Origin: a virus
Length of the DNA stretch: 26,705 nt
Strand: one strand, 5' to 3'
IMG/VR virus record: IMGVR_UViG_3300035670_001091
Coordinates: 1-26,705 of that record
Part shown: in pieces, positions 15,123 to 21,024 of the stretch
Numbering within the stretch: the first letter of the stretch is position 1
Layout of the letters: each line of letters starts with the position of its first letter
Translations under genes and position numbers: made by a program
Notes under the pieces: generated by a model
What the model saw: the letters and a program-made list of their open reading frames with translations, nothing else
What the model was told of the DNA's origin: nothing
Database searches by the model: none

Positions 15123-15658
15123 GTAATAATTATTTGAAAATAGCTTTCGTTTATATTGACCATGTGTATATTATAATCAGCAAAGTCTATAGGTTTAATA
15201 TTGTACCAAATATGTTCAGGATCACAATCTTCAGGCTCATCCAGTGGCAAAGATAACACAAGATATTTACAATGCTTCTTGCATTTGTCAATCACCTCAA
15301 ATGGATTCTCAAGATGCTCTAGTGTTTCTGCAATGATGATCACATCGTATTGACTGGATGGCTCATCTGTTCTGATATCTAGCAGCTGAATATGATCCGC
15401 TTTGTCAGCTGCTTTGTTGACAGCTATCATTGAGAAGTCTGATGCAGTATATATGCAATCAAACTGATTCTTGATATATTCAGCTCCTATGCCAGTGCCA
15501 CATCCTATCTCTAGGATAGTATTGAATTTTATCTGTTTTAGGATCTCAGACAGTTGCTCATATATTATCAGCCTATCCTCCTCCACATCAACACCAGCAT
15601 AGTAGCCATCCCAAAATACCATGCTGTTGGTGTTTATTTTATCCTTTACTCTGCGCAT
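15119..15658 (-). CDS. SAM-dependent class I methyltransferase
   Basis: The protein has 179 residues. Motif I is ILEIGCGTGIGAEYIKNQF (about residues 48-66), followed by TASDFSMIAVNKA (the acidic residue of the second strand) and QYDVIIIAETLEHLENPFE (about 107-125), which fit a Rossmann-fold methyltransferase. The short C-terminus suggests a small-molecule or sugar substrate rather than DNA; no DNA-methylase DPPY motif is present. It is flanked by a glycosyltransferase and a sugar amidotransferase with overlapping ends, so sugar methylation is the most likely job. The start overlaps the stop of the glycosyltransferase by 13 bases. Confidence 0.8.
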   Translation of the reverse strand: MRRVKDKINTNSMVFWDGYYAGVDVEEDRLIIYEQLSEILKQIKFNTILEIGCGTGIGAEYIKNQFDCIYTASDFSMIAVNKAADKADHIQLLDIRTDEPSSQYDVIIIAETLEHLENPFEVIDKCKKHCKYLVLSLPLDEPEDCDPEHIWYNIKPIDFADYNIHMVNINESYFQIIIT

Positions 15659-16365
15659 AGTTCATTTTGTAAATCATATATTTCAGGGAATGATTGAAGG
15701 AATGCAATCTGCTCTTTGCCGGTGATGCGTTCACTCTTTAACTTGCCAGTCCAATGATCCTTAAATTTATGTTTATTCTCCCACTTATCTGTACTGATTG
15801 ACAAGAATTGTATCTCATCTGCATCGAATATACCAATGGATGCATCACTGATGATTGCTCTGAGCCACATGGCCCAATCAAGTCCGCTGTTCAATCTCTT
15901 ATCAAATGGCTGCCAGTTTATCTTGTCAAGGAATCTATTTGATAGCATTCTGCCAATACCTATAGGCTCACAGGATCTTGGTCCTTTGCCGTATCCAGTC
16001 CAGTTGACAAGTCTGATCTTATCATCCACATCAATGAAATGACATCCTAGCTTTCCCACCATGTCAAACTCTTTGAGCTTATCTTCAGCCTCCTTGATGT
16101 AATTATCTGACACCCAATCAGAAGAGCCAACAAACAGCACCCCAGTAGGATTGTATTTCTTGGCTGCCATGAATCCAGCATTCCACTTCGCACCTAGTGG
16201 ATCATTGGATATTTCTATCCACTCGGCACCTAGGTTAATGCATAGCTCTTTGTCTTCAGGATCATGGCCCATGCATATTACTTTAACTCCAGCCTTCTGA
16301 AGTCTTGTGATTGTGATCTTTAGCAGTGGCCTTCTGCCATTCACTGGAATAGGAGCTACAATCAT
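15646..16365 (-). CDS. GT-A-type glycosyltransferase
   Basis: The protein has 239 residues. It starts MIVAPIPVNGRRPLLKITIT, the opening of a nucleotide-sugar fold, and has NDPLGAKWNAGFMAAKK (about residues 54-70) and FVGSSDWVSDNYI (about 78-90). GSSDW stands where the usual DxD metal motif would be, as in a subset of family-2-like proteins. The C-terminal half is variable, including WAMWLRAIISDASIGIFDAD. The role is sugar transfer to an unknown acceptor. It overlaps the SAP-domain gene by four bases upstream and the methyltransferase by 13 downstream, so these genes form one unit. Confidence 0.72.
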   Translation of the reverse strand: MIVAPIPVNGRRPLLKITITRLQKAGVKVICMGHDPEDKELCINLGAEWIEISNDPLGAKWNAGFMAAKKYNPTGVLFVGSSDWVSDNYIKEAEDKLKEFDMVGKLGCHFIDVDDKIRLVNWTGYGKGPRSCEPIGIGRMLSNRFLDKINWQPFDKRLNSGLDWAMWLRAIISDASIGIFDADEIQFLSISTDKWENKHKFKDHWTGKLKSERITGKEQIAFLQSFPEIYDLQNELCAE

Positions 16366-16715
16366 GACTTCAATGCATTGATTAGATCAGCTTTCTTTGG
16401 TGCTGCTCCTAAGTTTAGTCCTCTATCTTTTGCCAGTGCCTTCATATCATTGTAGCTCATGCTCTCATAGTTATATTGTTTTGTTCCAATAAACTGAATC
16501 TTAGCTGGTTTGATTTCTGTGTTGATGTTGGATTGAATGTGGGCAGACAAGTCTCTCATTGCATTGCGTAGGCATGTACCACATCTTTTGTTGAGCACTA
16601 TGTTCTTATTTAACTTGAGCCATATAGCTAGCTCTTCTTTGAGCTCTTCATTCAGTGCAAAGGATCTAGTCTTCATAAATCTCTGCACCTGGCTCATCAG
16701 CTCATTTGATATCAT
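16362..16715 (-). CDS. Small protein with C-terminal SAP/HeH-like domain
   Basis: The 117-residue protein has a helical N-terminus, a possible metal-binding CGTC pair (about residues 45-48) and a C-terminal YESMSYNDMKALAKDRGLNL followed by GAAPKKADLINALKS (about 102-117). This helix-extension-helix layout is typical of SAP-type nucleic-acid binding domains. Its start overlaps the 44-residue gene upstream (ATGA) and its stop overlaps the glycosyltransferase. Such proteins occur near phage head and packaging genes. A link to glycan synthesis is only by position. Confidence 0.6.
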   Translation of the reverse strand: MISNELMSQVQRFMKTRSFALNEELKEELAIWLKLNKNIVLNKRCGTCLRNAMRDLSAHIQSNINTEIKPAKIQFIGTKQYNYESMSYNDMKALAKDRGLNLGAAPKKADLINALKS

Positions 16716-16846
16716 GGCTTCATAATTTTAAGTAGTTTCTTTTCTAAGGATGTGCCTTTTATCTTTCGTCTGAGCTCTCTGCTATTGTGCAGCTCACGCA
16801 AAAGTATTGCACCAATCATGGCAAAATACTTGTCTTGGTCAGTCAT
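16712..16846 (-). CDS. Small basic protein (44 residues)
   Basis: The ORF starts at ATG 16846 and reads MTDQDKYFAMIGAILLRELH, then a strongly basic helix (SRELRRKIKGTSLEKKLLKI). It overlaps both neighbours: its ATG shares an A with the stop TAA of the membrane protein (TAATG) and its TGA overlaps the next ATG (ATGA). That coupling is the main evidence that it is translated. Function unknown; the basic helix could bind nucleic acid or membrane. Confidence 0.6.
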   Translation of the reverse strand: MTDQDKYFAMIGAILLRELHNSRELRRKIKGTSLEKKLLKIMKP

Positions 16847-17058
16847 TACTTGCTCTCCCATGATTGTATTATATCAGCTAATAAATATGTGATGAATGCT
16901 ATGCCAACAGTATGCCAGTCGTACATCAGTAATAAGATTACTGAAGTCCAAAAGGATAGGCAGCTCCAGCAGTTTAGTGGTTTGATATCAGGCAGTTCAA
17001 AGGTCATCATTGCTCTTGATATCCCTAGGCTCGCCAGTATGAATAGAATATAAATCAT
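16846..17058 (-). CDS. Small membrane protein with a CxxC pair
   Basis: The protein has 70 residues. It starts with a hydrophobic helix (MIYILFILASLGISRAMMTF), then has a PLNCWSCLSFWTSVILLLMY segment with a C-x2-C pair entering a second helix, and a third hydrophobic stretch (GIAFITYLLADIIQSW). It overlaps the end of the sigma-like gene by 62 bases in another frame, and is joined by TAATG to the next gene. Small proteins of this style occur in many phages of this group; the function is unknown. Confidence 0.6.
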   Translation of the reverse strand: MIYILFILASLGISRAMMTFELPDIKPLNCWSCLSFWTSVILLLMYDWHTVGIAFITYLLADIIQSWESK

Positions 17059-17497
17059 TTTTAAATTGTTTTATGGCACCATGGATGACTCTGAGGGGCA
17101 GATTAGTTTCTGCCTTGATATCTCTATAAGTCATCCCATACAGATGCATCTTAGTTAGTTCTTTACAAAATAGTTCTTGATCATCTTCAGGAGACTTCTG
17201 CATGTAGTTATCAAGATAGCATTGATATTCTGATAGGTCATCATCTTCTGTCTCTTTGAAGGCAACATCTGTCTCGAATGGGAGCAGACGTATTGGGGGA
17301 TTGAATTTCTTGTTGAATTCACTGCCAGGCCATTTCCACTGATTGTATGCAAATCTTGCAAATGTTCTTGGAAGATCGGCCTCTTGGATCTCGTACTGAC
17401 TGAGTATGATGAACACATCTGAGACAAGGTCACGGTATAGCTCTGAGCCTCCAGTGATCTTGATAGCGATATTGTATGCCTCCTTATTCCAAAACAC
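16997..17497 (-). CDS. Sigma-70-like transcription factor
   Basis: The protein has 166 residues. The start is GTG 17497 (reading MFWNKEAYNIAIKITGG), because the ATG just upstream is in another frame. Residues 4-60 look like sigma region 2 (AYNIAIKITGG...LVSDVFIILSQ...FARFAYNQWKW). Residues about 112-147 (LTKMHLYGMTYRDIKAETNL, then PLRVIHGAIKQFKNDL) form a sigma region 4-like helix-turn-helix for -35-type binding. A spacer of acidic residues separates the two. It may direct host RNA polymerase to phage promoters, perhaps the late set. It overlaps both neighbouring genes. The alternative is a general HTH regulator. Confidence 0.68.
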   Translation of the reverse strand: MFWNKEAYNIAIKITGGSELYRDLVSDVFIILSQYEIQEADLPRTFARFAYNQWKWPGSEFNKKFNPPIRLLPFETDVAFKETEDDDLSEYQCYLDNYMQKSPEDDQELFCKELTKMHLYGMTYRDIKAETNLPLRVIHGAIKQFKNDLYSIHTGEPRDIKSNDDL

Positions 17498-17711
17498 ATC
17501 CCGAAGTTATTAAATATTTGAATACTTCATTAAGAAATTGTTCTGATACTGGCTTGCTATTACAAAATCGCCACAGCTGTGCATAGTTCAAATCACTATC
17601 CTCTGATAGATGAGTCAGCTTGTAACGAGAAGAAAGCCTCTTGTGAAGCTCTCCTCTCATCCAATCACTTAGGCTCACATCAGAAGGGAAGGTCATCTTC
17701 AAATAACTCAT
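17484..17711 (-). CDS. Small HTH-like protein (75 residues)
   Basis: This protein reads MSYLKMTFPSDVSLSDWMRG and continues with a helical core: LTHLSEDSDLNYAQLWRFCN then SKPVSEQFLNEVFKYLITSG. The second part resembles a small helix-turn-helix repressor fold, with a plausible recognition helix LNYAQLWRFC. It overlaps the SSB-like gene by 32 bases at its start and the sigma-like gene by 14 at its end. A regulatory role is possible; the family is not recognised. Confidence 0.55.
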   Translation of the reverse strand: MSYLKMTFPSDVSLSDWMRGELHKRLSSRYKLTHLSEDSDLNYAQLWRFCNSKPVSEQFLNEVFKYLITSGCVLE

Positions 17712-17943
17712 CTGCTGCTGACTTTATTTTATCACTTGTATTCTGTAGCACTGGTGCTGGTGCCACATAAGGCTCTTTGATTGCTGCACTCATGTACTTA
17801 ACTCCTGATTGAGCTGTCTTCACCCATAGTGAGATTTCAAGCTCCTTGCCTTCTACATTGATCTTGCCTCTGTAGTCAGGCTGATTGTCGGCAGTCTTCT
17901 TGTCATTTTTGAAGATTGCTCCACTGTTGATTTTCTGTTCCAT
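17680..17943 (-). CDS. SSB-like protein (DUF736-type) with acidic tail
   Basis: The protein has 87 residues from ATG 17943 (MEQKINSGAIFKNDKKTADN); a TTG start at 17982 is possible but adds only a poor extension. The core PDYRGKINVEGKELEISLWV and SGVKYMSAAIKEPY is like phage DUF736/SSB-like proteins, and the C-terminus ends DELFEDDLPF, the acidic tail that SSB proteins use to recruit partners. It should bind single-stranded DNA during replication and recombination. The gene lies just after a chain of tiny ORFs and is followed by overlapping HTH-like and sigma-like genes. Confidence 0.66.
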   Translation of the reverse strand: MEQKINSGAIFKNDKKTADNQPDYRGKINVEGKELEISLWVKTAQSGVKYMSAAIKEPYVAPAPVLQNTSDKIKSAADELFEDDLPF

Positions 17944-17944
17944 T

Positions 17945-18067
17945 TTAAAAGTATATTGGTGTATAATTTCTGATTTGTTCAATGGTCATATCTATGATCA
18001 TTTGCTTGATGTTCAATGGTCATCCTGGACATTGAATTGGTGCTGCTGTTATAATATCACAAGCCAT
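17945..18067 (-). other. Chain of three tiny overlapping ORFs in the SSB-like leader
   Basis: On the minus strand there is MACDIITAAPIQCPG (18067-18020), MTIEHQANDHRYDH (18023-17979) and MTIEQIRNYTPIYF (17989-17945). The first two are joined by an ATGA overlap and the second and third overlap by 11 bases. The last stop is one base before ATG 17943. The second and third begin at a direct repeat, GTTCAATGGTCAT on the plus strand (17977-17989 and 18011-18023). Whether they are translated is not known. Confidence 0.3.
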
Positions 18068-18087
18068 TCTATTTTCTGTAGATTAAA

Positions 18088-18270
18088 TTAATTACCAGTA
18101 CCCATAAATTTTCTCCTGGTCTCCAAGTCCTCAAGGATTTGATCCAGCTTCGCAGACACCTCATGATATTCCTCATTTGTCAAAGGTATTAAAGATATTT
18201 GAGTAAAGTAAATCCTCCAATACATTGATTCAGACTTGATATCATACACATGCTCTTGTACTACTTCCAT
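18088..18270 (-). CDS. Small unknown protein (60 residues)
   Basis: From ATG 18270 the protein reads MEVVQEHVYDIKSESMYWRI and ends with a helical, charged part (EVSAKLDQILEDLETRRKFM). An in-frame start at 18309 would reach into an inverted repeat and adds a hydrophobic start of poor quality. It shows no known motif. It lies between the micro-ORF leader and the repeat island. I am only moderately sure it is expressed. Confidence 0.5.
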   Translation of the reverse strand: MEVVQEHVYDIKSESMYWRIYFTQISLIPLTNEEYHEVSAKLDQILEDLETRRKFMGTGN

Positions 18271-18304
18271 ATTATATATTTTAAATTTATAACAAAGCAT
18301 AAGC

Positions 18305-18340
18305 ACCACTAACGCGGATGCCTATGCGGCTGTTAGCGGT
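18305..18340. repeat. Inverted repeat, cassette-end-like (ACCACTAAC / GTTAGCGGT)
   Basis: The arms are ACCACTAAC (18305-18313) and GTTAGCGGT (18332-18340), eight of nine matching, with 18 bases between. The same outer motif recurs at 18434-18441/18618-18625 and at 18851-18858. Confidence 0.6.
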
Positions 18341-18342
18341 AA

Positions 18343-18579
18343 TTAGCCGTTTGGATGAATCTTACATCCATTCGGATACCATTTATCACCACCAGTAAAT
18401 CTTATACACTTGCACTCGTCAACGGCTAACTCACTGCTAACATTGTGTTTGCGCAATTTTCGTTCACGTTCCAAAATAACAGCTTCATCAAGGAGCGAAA
18501 CTACGTGCCTAACATCAATCATTGATACTTCACCAATTTCACCAGCTATCAATATTTGTTCTTTAGTATATTTTTTCAT
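18343..18579 (-). CDS. Small unknown protein in the repeat island (78 residues)
   Basis: From ATG 18579 it reads MKKYTKEQILIAGEIGEVSM, then IDVRHVVSLLDEAVILERER, and ends with a cysteine-containing CKCIRFTGGDKWYPNGCKIHPNG-like part. The first 40 residues look like a genuine helical protein with regular pattern. The C-terminal Cys residues (CKC, GC) might bind metal. The gene has an inverted repeat inside its coding region and repeat elements after its stop. The likely function is unknown. The upstream in-frame start at 18612 falls inside the repeat arm and is rejected. Confidence 0.5.
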   Translation of the reverse strand: MKKYTKEQILIAGEIGEVSMIDVRHVVSLLDEAVILERERKLRKHNVSSELAVDECKCIRFTGGDKWYPNGCKIHPNG

Positions 18580-18612
18580 ATCAAATTTTCGTTTAAAACT
18601 GCGCAAACACAA
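18443..18612. repeat. 18-bp inverted repeat around the 5' part of a small gene
   Basis: The arms are TTGTGTTTGCGCAATTTT (18443-18460) and AAAACTGCGCAAACACAA (18595-18612), one mismatch. Outside each arm lies CTGCTAAC (18434-18441) and GTTAGTGG (18618-18625), so the match extends in an interrupted way. The 134 bases between contain the 5' part of the 78-residue gene. Confidence 0.7.
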
Positions 18613-18630
18613 GAAACGTTAGTGGCAACC

Positions 18631-18834
18631 TTACGGACGCTTCTTACCACCAAGAAAATTCAACATATCATCCATCATATCTATTGCTTCATTGAACTCG
18701 TCTTTTGACTTTTCAACCTTGTGAAATATGATTTTGCTTTTAACAAGTTCTTTGGCTTTTTCTTCATTTTCAGCCATTACGGTTGTTTTCATTTTCTTAC
18801 CGTAGATTTCAAAGTATATCGTGTAATTTTTCAT
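18631..18834 (-). CDS. Small unknown protein in the repeat island (67 residues)
   Basis: From ATG 18834 the protein reads MKNYTIYFEIYGKKMKTTVM and continues AENEEKAKELVKSKIIFHK with a helical, lysine-rich end (MMDDMLNFLGGKKRP). The first 40 residues look like a small beta-alpha-type domain. An in-frame upstream start at 18948 would read through the inverted repeat and gives a Cys-rich, unlikely N-terminus. The gene lies between the 18-bp and 18862 repeats, consistent with a small cassette. Function unknown. Confidence 0.5.
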   Translation of the reverse strand: MKNYTIYFEIYGKKMKTTVMAENEEKAKELVKSKIIFHKVEKSKDEFNEAIDMMDDMLNFLGGKKRP

Positions 18835-18861
18835 TTGACAAAAAAGGCAGCCACTAACATT

Positions 18862-18968
18862 ATATTGGCAAAAGCAGGGCTGACGTGCTAAAACCAACAG
18901 AAGTACACTTATTAAACTTTTGTGCTGACATCGGCAGTAGTACTTCAAATCCCTGCCTTCGCCAATAT
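18862..18968. repeat. 18-bp inverted repeat between the exonuclease and the 67-residue gene
   Basis: The arms are ATATTGGCAAAAGCAGGG (18862-18879) and CCCTGCCTTCGCCAATAT (18951-18968), 16 of 18 matching. A second pair, GAAGTAC (18900-18906) and GTACTTC (18940-18946), nests inside, giving a long imperfect hairpin. CCACTAAC lies at 18851-18858 and GTTA at 18975. Confidence 0.75.
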
Positions 18969-18975
18969 TTTGCCG

Positions 18976-19608
18976 TTATTTATTATTTAGCTTGTTAATA
19001 TACTGTACATAAAACTCTGATGCATGTCTTAGCCTCTCCAGCATTGCTAGCTCAAGCTCAATGTCACGTTCATATCTGATGACTGTGATACGTTTTGCTG
19101 CATCAATATGATCCACTCTATGCAATGACATGTTATCCCACTGATTAAGCAGTCCATAATCATTGTTAGGATCTGTTGACACCATGCAGTAGATGAGCTC
19201 AAATGATGGCCTATCATACAGATACATGTAGGCTCTGCCTTGCCATTCATAAATTGACTCATCACCATCCTCTGCTGTTGCTGGCCATGTCTCAAGTGAC
19301 CATGATGTCTTGATGTCAATGATAGTATCATCCAGTAGGATGTCGCACTCACCAGTCATGAGCTCAGTCTCTAGTCTGACCTTGTTCTTTTTGTAGTCAG
19401 TGAATCTCACTGCATTCACTAGATCAATACTATCTTGCTCTTGCTCAATGCCCTTGATGATATACTTGTTATTCAGCTCAATATTGTAGCCATAGAAGTC
19501 TTGCTTTGCAATTGACTTGATATAACTCTTTGCTGTTTCTGATAGGACCTCTGACTTGCTTCTAGCGTTTGTCATGATCTTCCCTATGCTTGATGGATGC
19601 CATTTCAT
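18976..19608 (-). CDS. YqaJ-like exonuclease (PD-(D/E)XK)
   Basis: The protein has 210 residues. The motifs follow the YqaJ/lambda-exonuclease order: KGIEQEQDS (about residues 52-60, the early glutamate), GECDILLDDTIIDIKTSW (about 86-103, with D89, D98 and K100 as the catalytic D-(D/E)xK) and EWQGRAYMYLYD (about 121-132, with Q123 and Y127). It should degrade one DNA strand 5'-3' to give ends for the ERF annealing protein coded just upstream. The gene overlaps the 68-residue gene by four bases. The stop is followed directly by the inverted repeat of the small-gene island. Confidence 0.85.
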   Translation of the reverse strand: MKWHPSSIGKIMTNARSKSEVLSETAKSYIKSIAKQDFYGYNIELNNKYIIKGIEQEQDSIDLVNAVRFTDYKKNKVRLETELMTGECDILLDDTIIDIKTSWSLETWPATAEDGDESIYEWQGRAYMYLYDRPSFELIYCMVSTDPNNDYGLLNQWDNMSLHRVDHIDAAKRITVIRYERDIELELAMLERLRHASEFYVQYINKLNNK

Positions 19609-19811
19609 ATTTCAAAGTTTTGTTTGATGTAATCTTCTGAATTCTCATAGCCTTCTGACTTGTACTTGCCATCAATATAGGCTGTCATTATCTCTAGCTT
19701 AGCTTTTTGATAGAAGTTTTTAAGCCATTCTGATTTGAGATGGTCACTCAGTAAATTCCATTCATCACTTAGGATAAACTCTGCCATCCTTTCTATTGCC
19801 ATCTTATTCAT
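19605..19811 (-). CDS. Small unknown protein between recombination genes (68 residues)
   Basis: The protein reads MNKMAIERMAEFILSDEWNL and continues as a helical, charged sequence with SEWLKNFYQKAKLEIMTAY and YKSEGYENSEDYIKQNFEI. No known motif is visible. It is joined to the ERF gene and the exonuclease gene by ATGA overlaps, so it is probably translated as part of the recombination operon and could be a partner of either protein. Confidence 0.6.
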   Translation of the reverse strand: MNKMAIERMAEFILSDEWNLLSDHLKSEWLKNFYQKAKLEIMTAYIDGKYKSEGYENSEDYIKQNFEI

Positions 19812-20341
19812 AATCTTGCCTCCTGATCTTTAGTTAATAGATAGTTTGTTCTTAATTCTTCAGCTGTATACTCACCTCTTGCAATCTTAGCCAGTGCTCT
19901 GCCAAATGCCTCATCTGTAAGTGATGTCTTAGCTGCTGGCTTTGGCTCTTCAGTTGCCTTAGATGCTGCTTTGCCATCATCATCTGTTGCGGCCAATGAT
20001 AAAATGCTAGTCAATGTGTACCTGCGATAGTAAGAAATGGCACTACCAAGCTGCTGGGGATTCTGTAAGTCAGGCAGTTTCATCATTGATTCTACATGTT
20101 CACCACTGTCAACATCTATAATCTTAGTGTAGACCATTTGGTCAATGATAGGCTGCATGATGATCAGTCCATTGTCCATCAGGATATTCTCACATGCATC
20201 TAGTACAGCGTTGAGATCTGCGTATCTTGAATGATGTGACTGAGCATTCTTGTGGACCTTGCCAATTGCCAGCTTTGCATTATGCAGTTTTTTGTACATA
20301 GGTACTGGAGCTGCACTCTCCTTTTCTTTAACTGTTGCCAT
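19808..20341 (-). CDS. erf: ERF-family ssDNA annealing protein
   Basis: From ATG 20341 (MATVKEKESAAPVPMYKKLH) the protein has 177 residues; a longer upstream start would run over a good promoter, so it is rejected. The ERF signature is clear in HHSRYADLNAVLDACENILM and GSAISYYRRYTLTSILSLAA followed by TDDDGKA. ERF proteins form rings on single-stranded DNA and anneal complementary ends, here working with the YqaJ-like exonuclease. A variable linker (KATEEPKPAAKTSL) leads to a C-terminal helix region. A full Bacteroidota promoter lies 23 bases upstream. Confidence 0.88.
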   Translation of the reverse strand: MATVKEKESAAPVPMYKKLHNAKLAIGKVHKNAQSHHSRYADLNAVLDACENILMDNGLIIMQPIIDQMVYTKIIDVDSGEHVESMMKLPDLQNPQQLGSAISYYRRYTLTSILSLAATDDDGKAASKATEEPKPAAKTSLTDEAFGRALAKIARGEYTAEELRTNYLLTKDQEARL

Positions 20342-20363
20342 AATTTGTGGTATTAAATTTAAA

Positions 20364-20394
20364 CAAATATAATTATTATTTTGAGATAAACAAA
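20364..20394 (-). promoter_or_regulatory. Bacteroidota-type promoter for the recombination genes
   Basis: TTTG, 19 bases, TATATTTG on the minus strand; this matches the consensus fully. The start would be about 20357, giving a 16-base leader before the ERF ATG. It overlaps the end of the VRR-NUC gene. Confidence 0.72.
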
Positions 20395-20837
20395 TCAAAC
20401 CATTGAATAAAATCATCAAATGACTTAACAATGATATAAATTCCTCCAGCTCTCTCTATCATTTCTTGATATCTTATCTGTGCTTCAGACTGTCTATCCT
20501 TCATTTTAATCTCTATCTTCACTGATCTGCCATTGATTGTGGCTGATATGTCAGCTGATCCCTTTGTACCAGTTCCTTTGGTCCACTTACCTGGCATCTG
20601 TCTTGTGCCCTCACCTACCTTCAGCTTGGCTCCTTGCCTCCACATTCCAGTAGTATTGATTCTTTCAGCTTGATAGCCTGATAAGTTGATGAATGACACC
20701 ACTGATTTGGTCAGAGCATTGGCTGATGAGTCGGCCCACTTAGTCTTACCCAGTGCGAATTCAGGCATTGATGGATATTTCTCTTTGAGATGTGCTGTCT
20801 CAAGATCAATAAGTCTTTGTTTATTTTCCTTGTTCAT
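20376..20837 (-). CDS. VRR-NUC-type nuclease
   Basis: The protein has 153 residues. The catalytic part has TKGSADISATINGRSVKIEI (about residues 91-110) followed by KMKDRQSEAQIRYQEMIERA and GGIYIIVKSFDDFIQWF: a D96, E109-x-K111 core and Q117, typical for VRR-NUC, the family that includes Holliday junction resolvase-like enzymes. It might cut branched DNA during replication or recombination. The N-terminus (EKYPSMPEFALGKTKWADSS) is variable. It overlaps the small membrane-anchored gene at its start and contains the ERF promoter at its end. Confidence 0.8.
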   Translation of the reverse strand: MNKENKQRLIDLETAHLKEKYPSMPEFALGKTKWADSSANALTKSVVSFINLSGYQAERINTTGMWRQGAKLKVGEGTRQMPGKWTKGTGTKGSADISATINGRSVKIEIKMKDRQSEAQIRYQEMIERAGGIYIIVKSFDDFIQWFDLFISK

Positions 20838-21024
20838 AGATTCTATCTAGTGTTAATATTTTACCTGGTGCCATAGTTGTATCTCTTGCCCAGTCTTCTG
20901 CGTTTACAAATGTAAATTTATGCTGTTCAGCTGGCTCTACTTTCTTCTGCTCTGACAATTTACTGATGAATAGAGCAAAGATTGCAGACCAAGCTAGGAT
21001 CATGATGATTGATATCTGTTTCAT
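20821..21024 (-). CDS. Small protein with N-terminal membrane anchor (67 residues)
   Basis: The protein starts with a basic residue and a hydrophobic helix (MKQISIIMILAWSAIFALFI), followed by a polar domain (QKKVEPAEQHKFTFVNAEDW, RDTTMAPGKILTLDRIYEQGK). No lipoprotein box is evident. It overlaps the PrimPol gene by four bases (ATGA) and the VRR-NUC gene by 17 bases. The function is unknown; an anchor for replication proteins at the membrane is a speculation. Confidence 0.6.
   Translation of the reverse strand: MKQISIIMILAWSAIFALFISKLSEQKKVEPAEQHKFTFVNAEDWARDTTMAPGKILTLDRIYEQGK

Noticed and set aside
17155-17499. Alternative 114-codon frame starting at ATG 17499
   Set aside because: It overlaps the sigma-like frame, which has recognisable motifs; the alternative is Ser/Gln rich and ends inside it.
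18300-18980. Canonical integron cassette array
   Set aside because: No integrase, the attC core RYYYAAC/GTTRRRY is only loosely met, and one repeat spans a coding region. Kept only as a resemblance.
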